Source of the DNA: JAMZMI01 sp047632435
Lineage (GTDB): Bacteria > Bacteroidota > Bacteroidia > Cytophagales > Cyclobacteriaceae
Reading direction: 5' to 3'
Length of the DNA stretch: 64,000 bases
NCBI GenBank assembly: GCA_047632435.1
Contig: JBLICU010000008.1
Location: forward strand, 1-64,000
Positions 34,133 through 43,912 of this stretch are shown here, piece after piece. Every line of letters starts with the position of its first letter. Within the stretch, counting starts at the first letter, position 1. The position numbers and the translations under genes are program-made. The notes below the pieces were generated by a model. It saw nothing but the letters and a program-made list of their open reading frames with translations, had not been told where the DNA came from and did no database searches.

Positions 34133-34522
34133 AATATCGTCAAGTTATCCACATTAAAGAAGAGTTTTATTTCGATTTTCATGAGTCGCTCCGTTGATCA
34201 ATCGAAAGTAGTAGTGTAGCCTTTTTTCTTTGAATTCAATACTTTTTTAACAGTTTTCCTCGCATTATTCGGTCTTTAACTTTGTAACTTTTTGAGATTT
34301 TATTTCTTAAAATCAGTGTGTGGATAAATGTTGTTATTTATAATAATTCTAAATAAGACACATTATATATCTTAAAAGGTATCAAGGTATTGATTTTCGA
34401 TGTTTTTGGAAGTTTCGACAGATCGCCAACGATAAAAAGCCGTCTGAGGTTGCAAATCTACTTTTGAAAAACACATACCCCGTATTACATTTGTAGCCGT
34501 TGGATTTCGACCTAAGAAATAA
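34133..34522. other. Candidate chromosomal replication origin
   Basis: A 390-bp AT-rich gap without genes. It has two perfect DnaA boxes in opposite orientation: TTATCCACA at 34145-34153 and TGTGGATAA at 34319-34327. The second is followed by a very AT-rich stretch (about 34328-34378) that could unwind. Genes left of 32.85 kb are nearly all on the minus strand and genes to the right nearly all on the plus strand, as expected on the two sides of an origin, and parAB lies 13 kb away. The actA promoter occupies the right end. No dnaA gene is nearby, which is not unusual in this phylum. Confidence 0.55.
34464..34493 (+). promoter_or_regulatory. Promoter of the actA-cox operon
   Basis: TTG at 34464-34466, exactly 19 bp, then TACATTTG at 34486-34493: a full match to the Bacteroidota housekeeping promoter TTG-N19-TAnnTTTG. 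The actA ATG is 30 bp downstream. It probably drives the whole respiratory operon to the terminator at 49322-49348. Confidence 0.8.
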
Positions 34523-35836
34523 ATGCTATTAAACAATCTATCCTTTCGAAATGCCACAAGTAATTTCTTGTCGGCGAGTGTATTTTTTATTCTAATTCTT
34601 CTTTCGTCAAGCGTGAGTGCACAAGAGGCTTCTGCCGATGGTATTCCAACAGATGCTGGTATTATCAGTGCAGGAGAAGCGTTGTTCAAAGGGAACTGTG
34701 CGCAGTGTCATGCTATCCACGAAGTAGTTATAGGGCCAGCACTTAAAGATGTTACTGAACGTAGACCTAAAGAGTGGTTGATAAGCTGGGTTAAAAACTC
34801 GCAAAAACTCATTCAAAGTGGTGATGAGTACGCTGTAGCTCTATTTAACGAGTACAAGAAAAATGTAATGCCTTCTTATCCATTTTCGGATGATCAAACC
34901 ATATCAATACTGGCTTATGTGAAAAGTGAATCTGCAAAGGCGCCAGTTTCAGCGGAAGTTATTCTAACAGATGGGTCTAGTCAAAATGCTCAGTCAGGAT
35001 CAACTATATCGTCAGGTTATTTAATAGCTATACTTATAATCTTGGTGGTAATATTGGTTTTAATCCTAGTTGTTTTGGGATTGATTGTATCGGTATTGAC
35101 GAAATTTCTAAAAGAAAGTAAGGAAATAGATGAAACTGATCTTGAGGTAATTGATCAAAAATATGATCTGGGCAAATTATTGAAAAGCAATGCGTTTATC
35201 GGAATTGTTGTTTTTGTTTTCACTGCCTTGGTTCTTAAGACATTAATTGATGGGGCATTCACCATTGGTGTTCAGCAAGGATACATGCCTACACAGCCAA
35301 TTGCCTTCTCGCACGAACTACATGCGGGTCTATATGAAATTGATTGCAACTATTGTCACACTGGTGTGAGAAAAAGCAAATCAGCAAACATTCCTTCTGC
35401 TAATATCTGTATGAATTGCCACTCTGGTATTCAGAACGTAGGTGGACAAAGTGGCGTCTCTCAGGAAATTGCAAAAGTTTACGCTGCTATAGATTTTGAT
35501 CCGGAAACAGGAGAGTATGGTGATAACCCCAAACCAATAGAATGGGTGAGAGTTCACAATCTCCCAGATTTGGCGTATTTCAATCACTCACAACATGTGG
35601 AGGTGGCAGGATTAGACTGTCAGACTTGCCATGGGCCTATTCAGGAAATGAGTGTAGTTTACCAATATTCTACACTGACCATGGGATGGTGTATCAATTG
35701 CCATCGAGAAACTGAAGTGAATACAAAAGATAACGATTACTATTCAAAGTTGGTAGAGTTACACGATGAGCATAGCAAAGACCCACTCAAAGTTGAAGAC
35801 ATAGGCGGTTTGGAATGTTCAAAATGTCACTATTAA
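34523..35836 (+). CDS. actA: Alternative Complex III multiheme cytochrome subunit A
   Basis: 437 residues. Signal peptide (residues ~14-33, ending SVSAQ), then a mono-heme cytochrome c domain (CAQCHAIHE at 59), a membrane helix (YLIAILIILVVILVLILVVLG), another (AFIGIVVFVFTALVLKTL) and a C-terminal multiheme part with CNYCH, CMNCH, CQTCH, CINCH and CSKCH: six heme c motifs in all. ActA is the periplasmic electron conduit of Alternative Complex III, the quinol:cytochrome c/oxidase oxidoreductase replacing bc1. The fused extra cytochrome domain at the N-terminus is the usual Bacteroidota arrangement. First gene of the operon. Confidence 0.95.
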   Translation: MLLNNLSFRNATSNFLSASVFFILILLSSSVSAQEASADGIPTDAGIISAGEALFKGNCAQCHAIHEVVIGPALKDVTERRPKEWLISWVKNSQKLIQSGDEYAVALFNEYKKNVMPSYPFSDDQTISILAYVKSESAKAPVSAEVILTDGSSQNAQSGSTISSGYLIAILIILVVILVLILVVLGLIVSVLTKFLKESKEIDETDLEVIDQKYDLGKLLKSNAFIGIVVFVFTALVLKTLIDGAFTIGVQQGYMPTQPIAFSHELHAGLYEIDCNYCHTGVRKSKSANIPSANICMNCHSGIQNVGGQSGVSQEIAKVYAAIDFDPETGEYGDNPKPIEWVRVHNLPDLAYFNHSQHVEVAGLDCQTCHGPIQEMSVVYQYSTLTMGWCINCHRETEVNTKDNDYYSKLVELHDEHSKDPLKVEDIGGLECSKCHY

Positions 35837-35873
35837 TTATAATTAACTTTAGACGAGTATATATTCCGGAAAT

Positions 35874-38800
35874 ATGAAAGAGACCAAGAAATACTGGAAA
35901 GGTTTGGAACAGCTCAAGAATACGACTGAATTTCAAGAATTAGCGAACAAAGAATTTCCTGAATACCTTCCATTGTCTGGTTCAGAAGGAGAGGAACCTT
36001 CGAGAAGAGATTTCCTAAAACTAATGGGCTTTGGTTTGGCTGCTGTATCATTGGCTGCCTGCGAAACTCCTGTGCGAAAGGCGATCCCTTACGTAAGAAA
36101 ACCTGAAAATATCGATCCTTCCAATGCCAATTATTATGCGACAACTTATGTCAATGGTAGTGATTGCCTACCTGTGGTTGTGAAAACCAGAGAAGGTAGA
36201 CCAATTAAAATTGAAGGAAATACATTGTCATCAATTAGTGGAGGCGGGACATCAGCTCAAGCCCAGTCTTCTGTTTTGCCATTATATGATAAAGATAGAT
36301 TACAGAGTCCTCAAATTGAAGGAAAGAAAGCCACTTGGGCTGACTTAGATTTGGCTGTAGCAAAAGGGTTGGGTGTTATTGGGGGGAAAGTGACTATTGT
36401 TAGTCACTCAATTAGCAGTCCCTCTACACTTACAGCGATAGATGAATTGACTAAAAAGTACCCAAGTGTTGAATTGATTGAGTATGATCAATTCTCTGCT
36501 GACGGAATCAATTCGGCATACGAATCTGCATTTGGAAAAAGAATGTACCCCGTGTATGATTTTGCTAAAGCAAAAACCATCGTCTCATTTGGTTATGACT
36601 TTATAGGATCTGCTCCCAATGCGACTCTAAGTAGCAGACAATTTGCAAAGACACGAAAAGTTGGAGAAGATAAGAAGGAGATGTCAAGGCTTTATGCTTT
36701 TGAATCAAACTTATCACTTACAGGGGCAAATGCCGATTATAGAACATTAATCAAACCATCTCAAGAAGGGATATACATAGCAAATCTTTATAATGCTATC
36801 GCGTCTAAAACAAGTGCTTCATCAATACCTACTCAAAAGATAGCTGATAGTGCTGTTTTGGATAAGGCTGCATCTGATTTATTAAAAACTAAGGGATCAT
36901 CGCTTGTTTTAAGTGGTTCGAATGATAAAGATATCCAGTCATTGGTGATCGCTATCAATAATCTCTTGGGTAGCTATGGTACCACAATCGACGCTACCAA
37001 ATCACTGAATATAAGGAAGGGTGATGATAAAAAATTCACTGCTTTTGTAAATGGGCTGAAATCAGGACAAGTACGGGGTGTGATATTTTATAACTGTAAC
37101 CCGGTATACGATCACGCCTTAGGTTCTCAGTTAGCTGAAGGTTTGGCTAAAGCCAAATTCTCTCTTTCCACCTCAGGAAAGAAGGATGAAACTTCGAGTT
37201 TGGTGAAGATTTTGGCTCCAGATCATCACTATTTGGAGTCATGGAATGATTTCGAGCCAATTTCTGGATCATATAGTCTGGCTCAACCAACTATAAAAAA
37301 TATTTTTGATACCCGTCAGGCACAAGATTCATTTCTGACTTGGGCTCAGTCCGAGAAATCTTATTACGACTTGATGAGGAGTAATTGGGAAGCCAGCGGT
37401 TATCCTTCATCCACAGGTTTTTCAAGTTTTGATGCTTATTGGGATCAATGTATTCATGATGGAGTTTATAATGCCACGGTGAACTCAGAAGTTCTTCAAG
37501 CATCAGTAGATGTAGCAGCTGCTGCCTCAGGAATTGGTAATTCATATAGCATAGATAATACAGGATTGGAATTGGTTCTATACCAAAACTACGGAGTTGG
37601 TGAAGGTATTCAGGCCAACAATCCTTGGTTGCAGGAAATGCCCGACCCGATTACAAAGGCTACATGGGATAATTACCTAACTGTGTCACCTAAGCAAGTG
37701 GAAGAGTGGGGTATTGAGCTGGGGGATATGAAAACGCAGCTGGTAAAACTTACTGTTGGGGATAAAACAATAGACGTTCCAGTAATGGCACAGCCAGGTC
37801 AGGCATATGGGACGATGGGACTTGCAGTCGGTTATGGGCGGACGATGGCCGGTAAAGTTGCTGATGGTGTTGGAGTCAATGCTTATCCTTTTGCAAATAT
37901 TAAAAATGGGTCTGTTTCTTACACGGTTACCACAGGTGTGAGTATAGAAACAACCACAACAGATTACAGAATAGCACAAACTCAAACCCATCAGACTTAC
38001 ATGGGTAGAGAGACTGTGATTCAAGAAGCTTTGCTGAAAGAATATCAAAAAGATTCTCAGGCTGGTAGAAGTTTCCCTATGATCGCAACGGCAGATGGCC
38101 CGAAAAAGCCGTATGCAGTTTCCTTGTGGAATGGTCATGCTTATCCAAATCACCATTGGGGTTTAATGATTGATTTAAACTCTTGTACTGGTTGCGGATC
38201 GTGTACTGTTGCTTGTCAGGTGGAGAATAATATTCCTGTGGTTGGTAAAGCAGAGGTTCTGAACCGACGTGAAATGCACTGGATCAGAATAGATAGGTAT
38301 TACAGCTCTGATGCAACTGAAGGTAGAGATATGGAAAATGCCGCAGAAAATCCTGAGGTTACCTTTCAGCCGATGATGTGTCAGCAGTGTAACAATGCCC
38401 CATGCGAGACTGTTTGCCCTGTTGCGGCTACAACTCACAGCAGTGAGGGGCTTAATCAAATGACTTACAACAGATGTATTGGAACGAGATATTGTGCCAA
38501 TAACTGTCCTTATAAAGTAAGAAGGTTCAACTGGTTCAAATACCACGATAATAAGCAGTTCGACAAGAACATGGCTATGAATAATGATTTGGGTAAAATG
38601 GTATTGAACCCAGATGTTACTGTCAGAGCTAGGGGTGTGATGGAAAAATGTACATTCTGTGTACAGAGAATCCAATCAGGTAAGCTTGAAGCGAAAAAAG
38701 AAGGCAGAAGACCTAGTGATGCGGATATCACAACCGCATGTGCAAGTGCTTGTCCTTCAGAAGCTTTGGTTTTTGGTGATATGAAAAATCCTGAAAGCAA

Positions 38801-38963
38801 AATCTCTCAAATGTTGAAAATTCAGCAGAATGAGAAGGGAGTTGAATCACGTGAACCAAGAGCATACCACGTACTCGAGGAAATAAGAGTCATGCCGAAT
38901 GTTTGGTATTTGACAAAAATTAGGAATAAAGACGAAAAAGCTAAAAAAGAAGTGGAAGCATAA
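35874..38963 (+). CDS. actB: Alternative Complex III iron-sulfur subunit B
   Basis: 1029 residues. A twin-arginine signal lies inside the N-terminal region (SRRDFLKLMGFGLAAVSLAAC), so the folded protein is exported by Tat and may be lipidated at the Cys. The central part is homologous to molybdopterin oxidoreductases, a fold that in ActB carries no cofactor. The C-terminal ~270 residues form a ferredoxin-like module with four cysteine clusters: CTGCGSCTVACQ, CQQCNNAPCETVCP, CIGTRYCANNCP and CTFCVQRI...CASACP. Electrons from quinol pass through these clusters to ActA. 37 bp after actA. Confidence 0.95.
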   Translation: MKETKKYWKGLEQLKNTTEFQELANKEFPEYLPLSGSEGEEPSRRDFLKLMGFGLAAVSLAACETPVRKAIPYVRKPENIDPSNANYYATTYVNGSDCLPVVVKTREGRPIKIEGNTLSSISGGGTSAQAQSSVLPLYDKDRLQSPQIEGKKATWADLDLAVAKGLGVIGGKVTIVSHSISSPSTLTAIDELTKKYPSVELIEYDQFSADGINSAYESAFGKRMYPVYDFAKAKTIVSFGYDFIGSAPNATLSSRQFAKTRKVGEDKKEMSRLYAFESNLSLTGANADYRTLIKPSQEGIYIANLYNAIASKTSASSIPTQKIADSAVLDKAASDLLKTKGSSLVLSGSNDKDIQSLVIAINNLLGSYGTTIDATKSLNIRKGDDKKFTAFVNGLKSGQVRGVIFYNCNPVYDHALGSQLAEGLAKAKFSLSTSGKKDETSSLVKILAPDHHYLESWNDFEPISGSYSLAQPTIKNIFDTRQAQDSFLTWAQSEKSYYDLMRSNWEASGYPSSTGFSSFDAYWDQCIHDGVYNATVNSEVLQASVDVAAAASGIGNSYSIDNTGLELVLYQNYGVGEGIQANNPWLQEMPDPITKATWDNYLTVSPKQVEEWGIELGDMKTQLVKLTVGDKTIDVPVMAQPGQAYGTMGLAVGYGRTMAGKVADGVGVNAYPFANIKNGSVSYTVTTGVSIETTTTDYRIAQTQTHQTYMGRETVIQEALLKEYQKDSQAGRSFPMIATADGPKKPYAVSLWNGHAYPNHHWGLMIDLNSCTGCGSCTVACQVENNIPVVGKAEVLNRREMHWIRIDRYYSSDATEGRDMENAAENPEVTFQPMMCQQCNNAPCETVCPVAATTHSSEGLNQMTYNRCIGTRYCANNCPYKVRRFNWFKYHDNKQFDKNMAMNNDLGKMVLNPDVTVRARGVMEKCTFCVQRIQSGKLEAKKEGRRPSDADITTACASACPSEALVFGDMKNPESKISQMLKIQQNEKGVESREPRAYHVLEEIRVMPNVWYLTKIRNKDEKAKKEVEA

Positions 38964-38989
38964 AATTGCCCACGCATAACTTATAGATT

Positions 38990-40360
38990 ATGACTTCAGA
39001 ATCTGTTATTAGAGAACCTTTAGTTACTGGTGGTAAAACACTGCATGATGTTACTGAGGATATTTGCAGCAGGGTAGAGCAAAAGCCAGCTAAGTTATGG
39101 CTAATTGCGATGGCCATATCTGTTGTGACGCTTGGGATCGGCTTTATTGCTGTCGCGACATTGTTGTGGGAAGGTATCGGTATGTGGGGATTGAACAAGA
39201 CCGTAGGTTGGGCTTGGGATATTACCAACTTCGTATGGTGGGTTGGAATCGGTCACGCAGGTACTTTGATTTCCGCCATTCTTTTGCTTTTCAGACAGAG
39301 ATGGAGAATGTCCATCAACCGCGCAGCAGAAGCGATGACCATCTTTGCGGTTATTTGTGCCGCTATGTTCCCAGTCCTGCATATGGGTCGTCCTTGGTTA
39401 GGTTTTTATTGGGCGCTACCTCTACCAAACACATTTGGCTCACTTTGGGTGAACTTCAACTCACCTCTGCTTTGGGACGTTTTCGCCATTTCAACATACT
39501 TTGCAGTTTCACTTGTTTTCTGGTATATAGGTTTGATCCCTGATTTTGCAACTATCAGGGACAGGGCTACCAATAAAGTATCAGCTGCTATCTACGGTGC
39601 ATTAAGTTTTGGATGGGATGGAGCTGCAAAAACTTGGTCTAGGTATGAAACGGTTGCTTTGGTTCTTGCAGGATTGGCAACACCACTTGTGCTTTCCGTT
39701 CACACCATTGTATCATTTGACTTTGCAACTTCTGTTATACCAGGTTGGCATACTACCATTTTCCCTCCATATTTCGTTGCTGGAGCGATTTTCTCAGGTT
39801 TTGCCATGGTATTAACGCTTTTATTGGTCACAAGGAAAGTATATAAATTAGAAGACTACATTACCATTCAACACATTGAAATGATGAATATTGTCATCAT
39901 TATCACCGGTTCGATTGTAGGAATTGCCTATATCACGGAGTTCTTCATGGCATGGTACTCCGGGGTAGATGCTGAGCAATATGCATTCATTAATAGAGCA
40001 ACAGGACCTTATTGGTGGGCGTATGCTGCAATGATGACTTGTAATGTAATCTCACCACAACTATTCTGGTTCAAGAAAATAAGAACAAATTTGGCCGCAA
40101 CATTCGTCCTATCAATTGTTGTGAATATTGGGATGTGGTTCGAAAGATTCGTAATTATAGTTACCTCGCTTCACAGGGATTATCTTCCTTCAAGTTGGGC
40201 GATGTTTTATCCAACTAGATATGATGTTGGAGTATATGTGTTCACCTTCGGGTTGTTTTTTACATGCTTCTTCGCATTTGCGAAATTCTTCCCGATAATC
40301 AACATGGCTGAAGTTAAGAGTATCATTAAAGTAACTGGAGAAAGAAAGAATCATGTCTGA
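38990..40360 (+). CDS. actC: Alternative Complex III NrfD-like membrane subunit C
   Basis: 456 residues with about ten membrane spans of the NrfD/PsrC type (WLIAMAISVVTLGIGFIAVATLLW, WWVGIGHAGTLISAILLLFRQRWR, AEAMTIFAVICAAMFPVLHMGRPW, TYFAVSLVFWYIGLIPD). This is the quinol-binding subunit partner of ActF. Motifs GIGHAGTLISA and MGRPW are family marks. Overlaps actD by 8 bp. Confidence 0.95.
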   Translation: MTSESVIREPLVTGGKTLHDVTEDICSRVEQKPAKLWLIAMAISVVTLGIGFIAVATLLWEGIGMWGLNKTVGWAWDITNFVWWVGIGHAGTLISAILLLFRQRWRMSINRAAEAMTIFAVICAAMFPVLHMGRPWLGFYWALPLPNTFGSLWVNFNSPLLWDVFAISTYFAVSLVFWYIGLIPDFATIRDRATNKVSAAIYGALSFGWDGAAKTWSRYETVALVLAGLATPLVLSVHTIVSFDFATSVIPGWHTTIFPPYFVAGAIFSGFAMVLTLLLVTRKVYKLEDYITIQHIEMMNIVIIITGSIVGIAYITEFFMAWYSGVDAEQYAFINRATGPYWWAYAAMMTCNVISPQLFWFKKIRTNLAATFVLSIVVNIGMWFERFVIIVTSLHRDYLPSSWAMFYPTRYDVGVYVFTFGLFFTCFFAFAKFFPIINMAEVKSIIKVTGERKNHV

Positions 40361-40877
40361 AACAAAGAATTTTATAGTTGGAGTATATGAGGATGAAGAT
40401 GTTCTCCTTGATGCCATCAGAGCTGTAAGAAGTAGCGGAGTAAAAATCCATGAGGTTTATTCACCGTTTCCGGTTCACGGTATTGATGATGTTCTTGGAT
40501 ATAAGAGATCCAGACTGTCAATTGTGGCATTTATGTTTGGATTACTAGGAACCACATTGGCATTGACTATGCAATTGGGTATGATGACTGTGGATTGGCC
40601 AATGATTATAGGTGGTAAAGACTATGCACCATTCCCTGCATTTATTCCAGTGACATTCGAATTGACCGTTCTTTTGGCGTCATTTGGAATGGTTGGTACT
40701 TTTTTAATTATTAGTAACCTGAAGCCATGGGGCAAACCCAAATTAATGGATATAAGAATTACTGACGACAAGCATATTGTTGCGGTAGATTTAGGAAATA
40801 ATAAAATTACTGAAGCGGCTATTAGCAAATTGCTGAAAGATAGCGGAGCTTCGGAGGTTAACAAGAAAACACTATAA
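40353..40877 (+). CDS. actD: Alternative Complex III subunit D (DUF3341)
   Basis: 174 residues. Cytoplasmic start NFIVGVYEDEDVLLDAIRAVRSSGVKIHEVYSPFPVHGID, then two membrane helices separated by a loop (LSIVAFMFGLLGTTLALTMQL, FELTVLLASFGMVGTFLI) and a short C-terminal domain. This is the DUF3341 pattern of ActD. Confidence 0.95.
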   Translation: MSETKNFIVGVYEDEDVLLDAIRAVRSSGVKIHEVYSPFPVHGIDDVLGYKRSRLSIVAFMFGLLGTTLALTMQLGMMTVDWPMIIGGKDYAPFPAFIPVTFELTVLLASFGMVGTFLIISNLKPWGKPKLMDIRITDDKHIVAVDLGNNKITEAAISKLLKDSGASEVNKKTL

Positions 40878-40885
40878 GCGATCTC

Positions 40886-41503
40886 ATGTTAAGCAAAATA
40901 TACCATATAGCACTTATCGCATCAGTATCAATGGTCTTGGCTTCTTGCGCGGCTGGACCTGACAATACAGGTTTGGAGTATGCACCTCAGATGTACCATT
41001 CTACACCTTATGAGCCACTTTCTCAGATTCAAAATAAGGAAGCAGGCTCATGGCTGGATTCAAATCCAGAGGATGAACATGGTGAGTTTTATAACTCAAA
41101 TGAATACAATCCTTTCGGGATGACCATGTTAGAGCCAGTTGCTGGAACGATAAAAAGAGGTACAATGCCAAACCACATAGCTCCAGACGCCTATGAGGAG
41201 GCTGCTGCGACTTTGGTTAGCCCTTTTGAATTTACTCCTGATGTTTTGAAAGATGGAAAGGCTTTATACGCTAGATTTTGTCAGCATTGCCATGGCTCTA
41301 AAGGTCAGGGAGATGGACTAGTAGGGAAGGTTCTGAAAGGAGTACCAACTTATAATTCTGCTGCAATCAAGGATCAACCAGAAGGGCATTTGTTTCATGT
41401 AATAACTCATGGTAAGGGAAGAATGGGATCCCATGCTTCTCAGTTGAGCGTGGAGGAAAGATGGAAAATAGTTAGTTATGTACAGACACTTCAAAAAAAT
41501 TAA
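40886..41503 (+). CDS. actE: Alternative Complex III cytochrome c subunit E
   Basis: 205 residues. Lipoprotein signal (SMVLASCAAGPD), conserved ActE segment around QMYHSTPYEPLSQI and NPFGMTMLEPVAGTIKRG, then one heme c site (FCQHCHGSKGQGDG) with a Met-rich region (GKGRMGSHASQL) likely supplying the axial ligand. 8 bp after actD. Confidence 0.95.
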   Translation: MLSKIYHIALIASVSMVLASCAAGPDNTGLEYAPQMYHSTPYEPLSQIQNKEAGSWLDSNPEDEHGEFYNSNEYNPFGMTMLEPVAGTIKRGTMPNHIAPDAYEEAAATLVSPFEFTPDVLKDGKALYARFCQHCHGSKGQGDGLVGKVLKGVPTYNSAAIKDQPEGHLFHVITHGKGRMGSHASQLSVEERWKIVSYVQTLQKN

Positions 41504-41526
41504 AACAGATTTATCCAATTAAAGAT

Positions 41527-42792
41527 ATGGTCGACGAGAAATTTGAATTTACGGGCAATTCCAAGAAGAACCTGTTCATATTTATTGCAGTCGGGATCGT
41601 GCTTACGATCATTGGAATATTAAGTATCTCAATGGGCGGAGGACACCATGATTTGGCGGTTTCAGAAGAGGGTCATCATGCTTTCCATTGGACTAAAAGA
41701 CTTTTTGCTAATCTTTGGATTAACAACGTGTATTTTACTGGCCTTGCATTGATAGGTGTATTCTTCTTCGCCATTCAATATGTGGCTCAGGCAGGTTGGT
41801 CAGCGGGAATTATACGAATTCCATTGTCATTTGGCGCATGGTTACCTTATGCAGGAATTTTGATGATAATTGTTTTCTTCGTTGCAAAACATGATCTTTT
41901 TCATTGGACACATCATGAACTTTATGAAGAAGGCGGGGATAAGATTATTCAAGGAAAAGCACCTTTTTTCTTTTGGCCGCTTCATGCTGGAGGTTTTCCG
42001 ATTTTCTTTGTAGCCAGAATGGTAATTTTCTTTGCTGTTTGGTACATTCTATTTTTAAAATTGAAAGCTGTGGCTTTAAGTGAAGACGTAGATGGGGGAA
42101 CTGAGAAATGGTATCAGTTAAGAAAACTATCAGCCATTTTCATCTTATTTTTTGCTGTATCATCATCGATAGCTGCGTGGGATTGGGTGATGTCCATCGA
42201 TACTCATTGGTTCAGTACTATGTTTGGTTGGTACATGTTTGCAAGTTGGTGGGTTTCAGGGCTGGCGCTAACAGCATTTATTGTGGTTTTATTGAAGGAT
42301 CAAGGATATTTATCTATTGTTAATGCGAATCATATTCATGACCTAGGCAAATTTATTTTTGCTTTCAGTGTATTCTGGACTTATATCTGGTTCTCCCAGT
42401 TCTTGTTGATCTATTACGCCAATATACCTGAAGAAACCATCTATTTTGTGGAAAGATGGAAGAACACCCATTATGCTCCATTATTCTTTTTTAATTTAAT
42501 TGTAAACTTTTTCCTACCATTTTTGATTTTAATGCCAAGAGATGCAAAGAGACATTCAAGATTTATCAAAGTAGTTGCTCCAATTATCTTAATTGGTCAT
42601 TGGTTGGATTACTATTTGATGATTACACCAGGTACTTTGGGTGAAAATGGCGGTTTTGGTTTCCTTGAATTAGGACTCATGTTTATCTATGCTGGTGCCT
42701 TTATTTATGTGGTTTTAAACCAATTGAGCAAAGTTCCTTTGGTAGCTAAAAACCACCCGATGTTGGAAGAAAGTTTACATCACCATATTTAA
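41527..42792 (+). CDS. actF: Alternative Complex III membrane subunit F
   Basis: 421 residues with ten hydrophobic spans, a shorter NrfD-like relative of ActC (LFIFIAVGIVLTIIGILSISMGGG, LPYAGILMIIVFFVAKHDLFHWTHHE, FFWPLHAGGFPIFFVARMVIFF, SIAAWDWVMSIDTHWFSTMFGWY, FSVFWTYIWFSQFLLIYYANIPEE). The motifs DWVMSIDTHWFST and YIWFSQFLLIYYANIPEET are typical of ActF. His-rich ends (MGGGHHD, SLHHHI). Confidence 0.95.
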   Translation: MVDEKFEFTGNSKKNLFIFIAVGIVLTIIGILSISMGGGHHDLAVSEEGHHAFHWTKRLFANLWINNVYFTGLALIGVFFFAIQYVAQAGWSAGIIRIPLSFGAWLPYAGILMIIVFFVAKHDLFHWTHHELYEEGGDKIIQGKAPFFFWPLHAGGFPIFFVARMVIFFAVWYILFLKLKAVALSEDVDGGTEKWYQLRKLSAIFILFFAVSSSIAAWDWVMSIDTHWFSTMFGWYMFASWWVSGLALTAFIVVLLKDQGYLSIVNANHIHDLGKFIFAFSVFWTYIWFSQFLLIYYANIPEETIYFVERWKNTHYAPLFFFNLIVNFFLPFLILMPRDAKRHSRFIKVVAPIILIGHWLDYYLMITPGTLGENGGFGFLELGLMFIYAGAFIYVVLNQLSKVPLVAKNHPMLEESLHHHI

Positions 42793-42814
42793 TAAATAGC
42801 GTAATAGAATTGAT

Positions 42815-43900
42815 ATGTTGAATTTTATCATAGTTGTAGCGGTAATATTAATTCTTGCCATCCTGGTTTCAGTTTTCAGGGTGACAACTTTAGTTGGAAT
42901 TGCCAAGGGTGATGCTAAGAAACCAGGTGCTCCAAATAATAAAGTGAATGCTTTATTGCTCTTTTTGTTTTTAATATTCGGTCTGGTTGGATTCTTCTAC
43001 TATTCCTTTGGTGGGTTGGAGGATGATTTTGTTCAACCGTTGGCATCTGAACATGGGGCTGTAACTGATCGATTATTTTGGATTACCATGGCGGTAACTG
43101 GTTTTGTGTTCATTTTAACTCATATATTCTTGTTTGGGTTTGCTTATAAGTACCAACACAAACCGACGAATGTCGCGCATTACTATCCACATAACAACAA
43201 TCTTGAAAAAATATGGACTGCAGTGCCAGCAATCGTACTTGCGGTATTGATCTTGTCTGGTTGGTTCGCATGGAGCGACATTACCTCAGAACCACCTGCG
43301 GATTCGGAGATAGTTGAAGTCATGGGTTATCAGTATGCCTGGGCTGTAAGGTATCCTGGTGCTGACAACAAGCTCGGTGATTTTGATTATAAGAAAATCG
43401 ATGTATCGAATCATATGGGTATTGATTTTACTGATCGTGCGGCATTTGATGATTTCATTCCATTGGAATTACATATCCCTAAAGGAAAGCCTGTTTTGTT
43501 AAAGATCAGGGCAAGAGATGTTATACACAGTGTTTATATGCCTCATTTTAGACTTCAAATGAACGCCGTTCCTGGTATGCCAACCCATTTTTGGTTTGTG
43601 CCGACTAAAAGTACTGCTGATATGCGTACGGAAACCGGAAACCCTGATTTCAATTATGAATTGGTTTGTAATAAGATCTGTGGTAAGGGACATTTTGCCA
43701 TGCGATATGTTGTCGTTGTAGATGAGCCGGAGGAGTATGCTAATTGGTATGCAGAGCAAACACCTTGGTTAAAACAAAATGAGGACTATCTTTCTTATGT
43801 ACCTGAAGATTTACAGGAAGTAGCCAAAATTAGTGCTGGGATTGAATTGTCTCCAGAATCTGTTGAAGTTGATAATTCTTTATTAAGTAGTTCAAATTAA
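42815..43900 (+). CDS. coxB: Cytochrome c oxidase subunit II
   Basis: 361 residues. Three hydrophobic segments near the N-terminus (FIIVVAVILILAILVSVFR, ALLLFLFLIFGLVGFFYYSFGG, FWITMAVTGFVFILTHIFLFG), then the cupredoxin domain with the CuA ligands: IHSVYMPHFRLQMNAVPGM (His) and LVCNKICGKGHFAMRYVV (two Cys, His, Met). YQYAWAVRYPGAD is the conserved aromatic patch for electron entry. There is no fused cytochrome c domain, so electrons probably come through ActA/ActE or a soluble cytochrome. 22 bp after actF. Confidence 0.95.
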   Translation: MLNFIIVVAVILILAILVSVFRVTTLVGIAKGDAKKPGAPNNKVNALLLFLFLIFGLVGFFYYSFGGLEDDFVQPLASEHGAVTDRLFWITMAVTGFVFILTHIFLFGFAYKYQHKPTNVAHYYPHNNNLEKIWTAVPAIVLAVLILSGWFAWSDITSEPPADSEIVEVMGYQYAWAVRYPGADNKLGDFDYKKIDVSNHMGIDFTDRAAFDDFIPLELHIPKGKPVLLKIRARDVIHSVYMPHFRLQMNAVPGMPTHFWFVPTKSTADMRTETGNPDFNYELVCNKICGKGHFAMRYVVVVDEPEEYANWYAEQTPWLKQNEDYLSYVPEDLQEVAKISAGIELSPESVEVDNSLLSSSN

Positions 43901-43912
43901 AAGTATTTAAAT

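Noticed and set aside
37686..38675. Two long minus-strand open frames (156 and 166 codons) inside actB
   Set aside because: They mirror the well-supported ActB frame, have Cys/His/Ile-rich compositions typical of antisense shadows, and lack any family resemblance.
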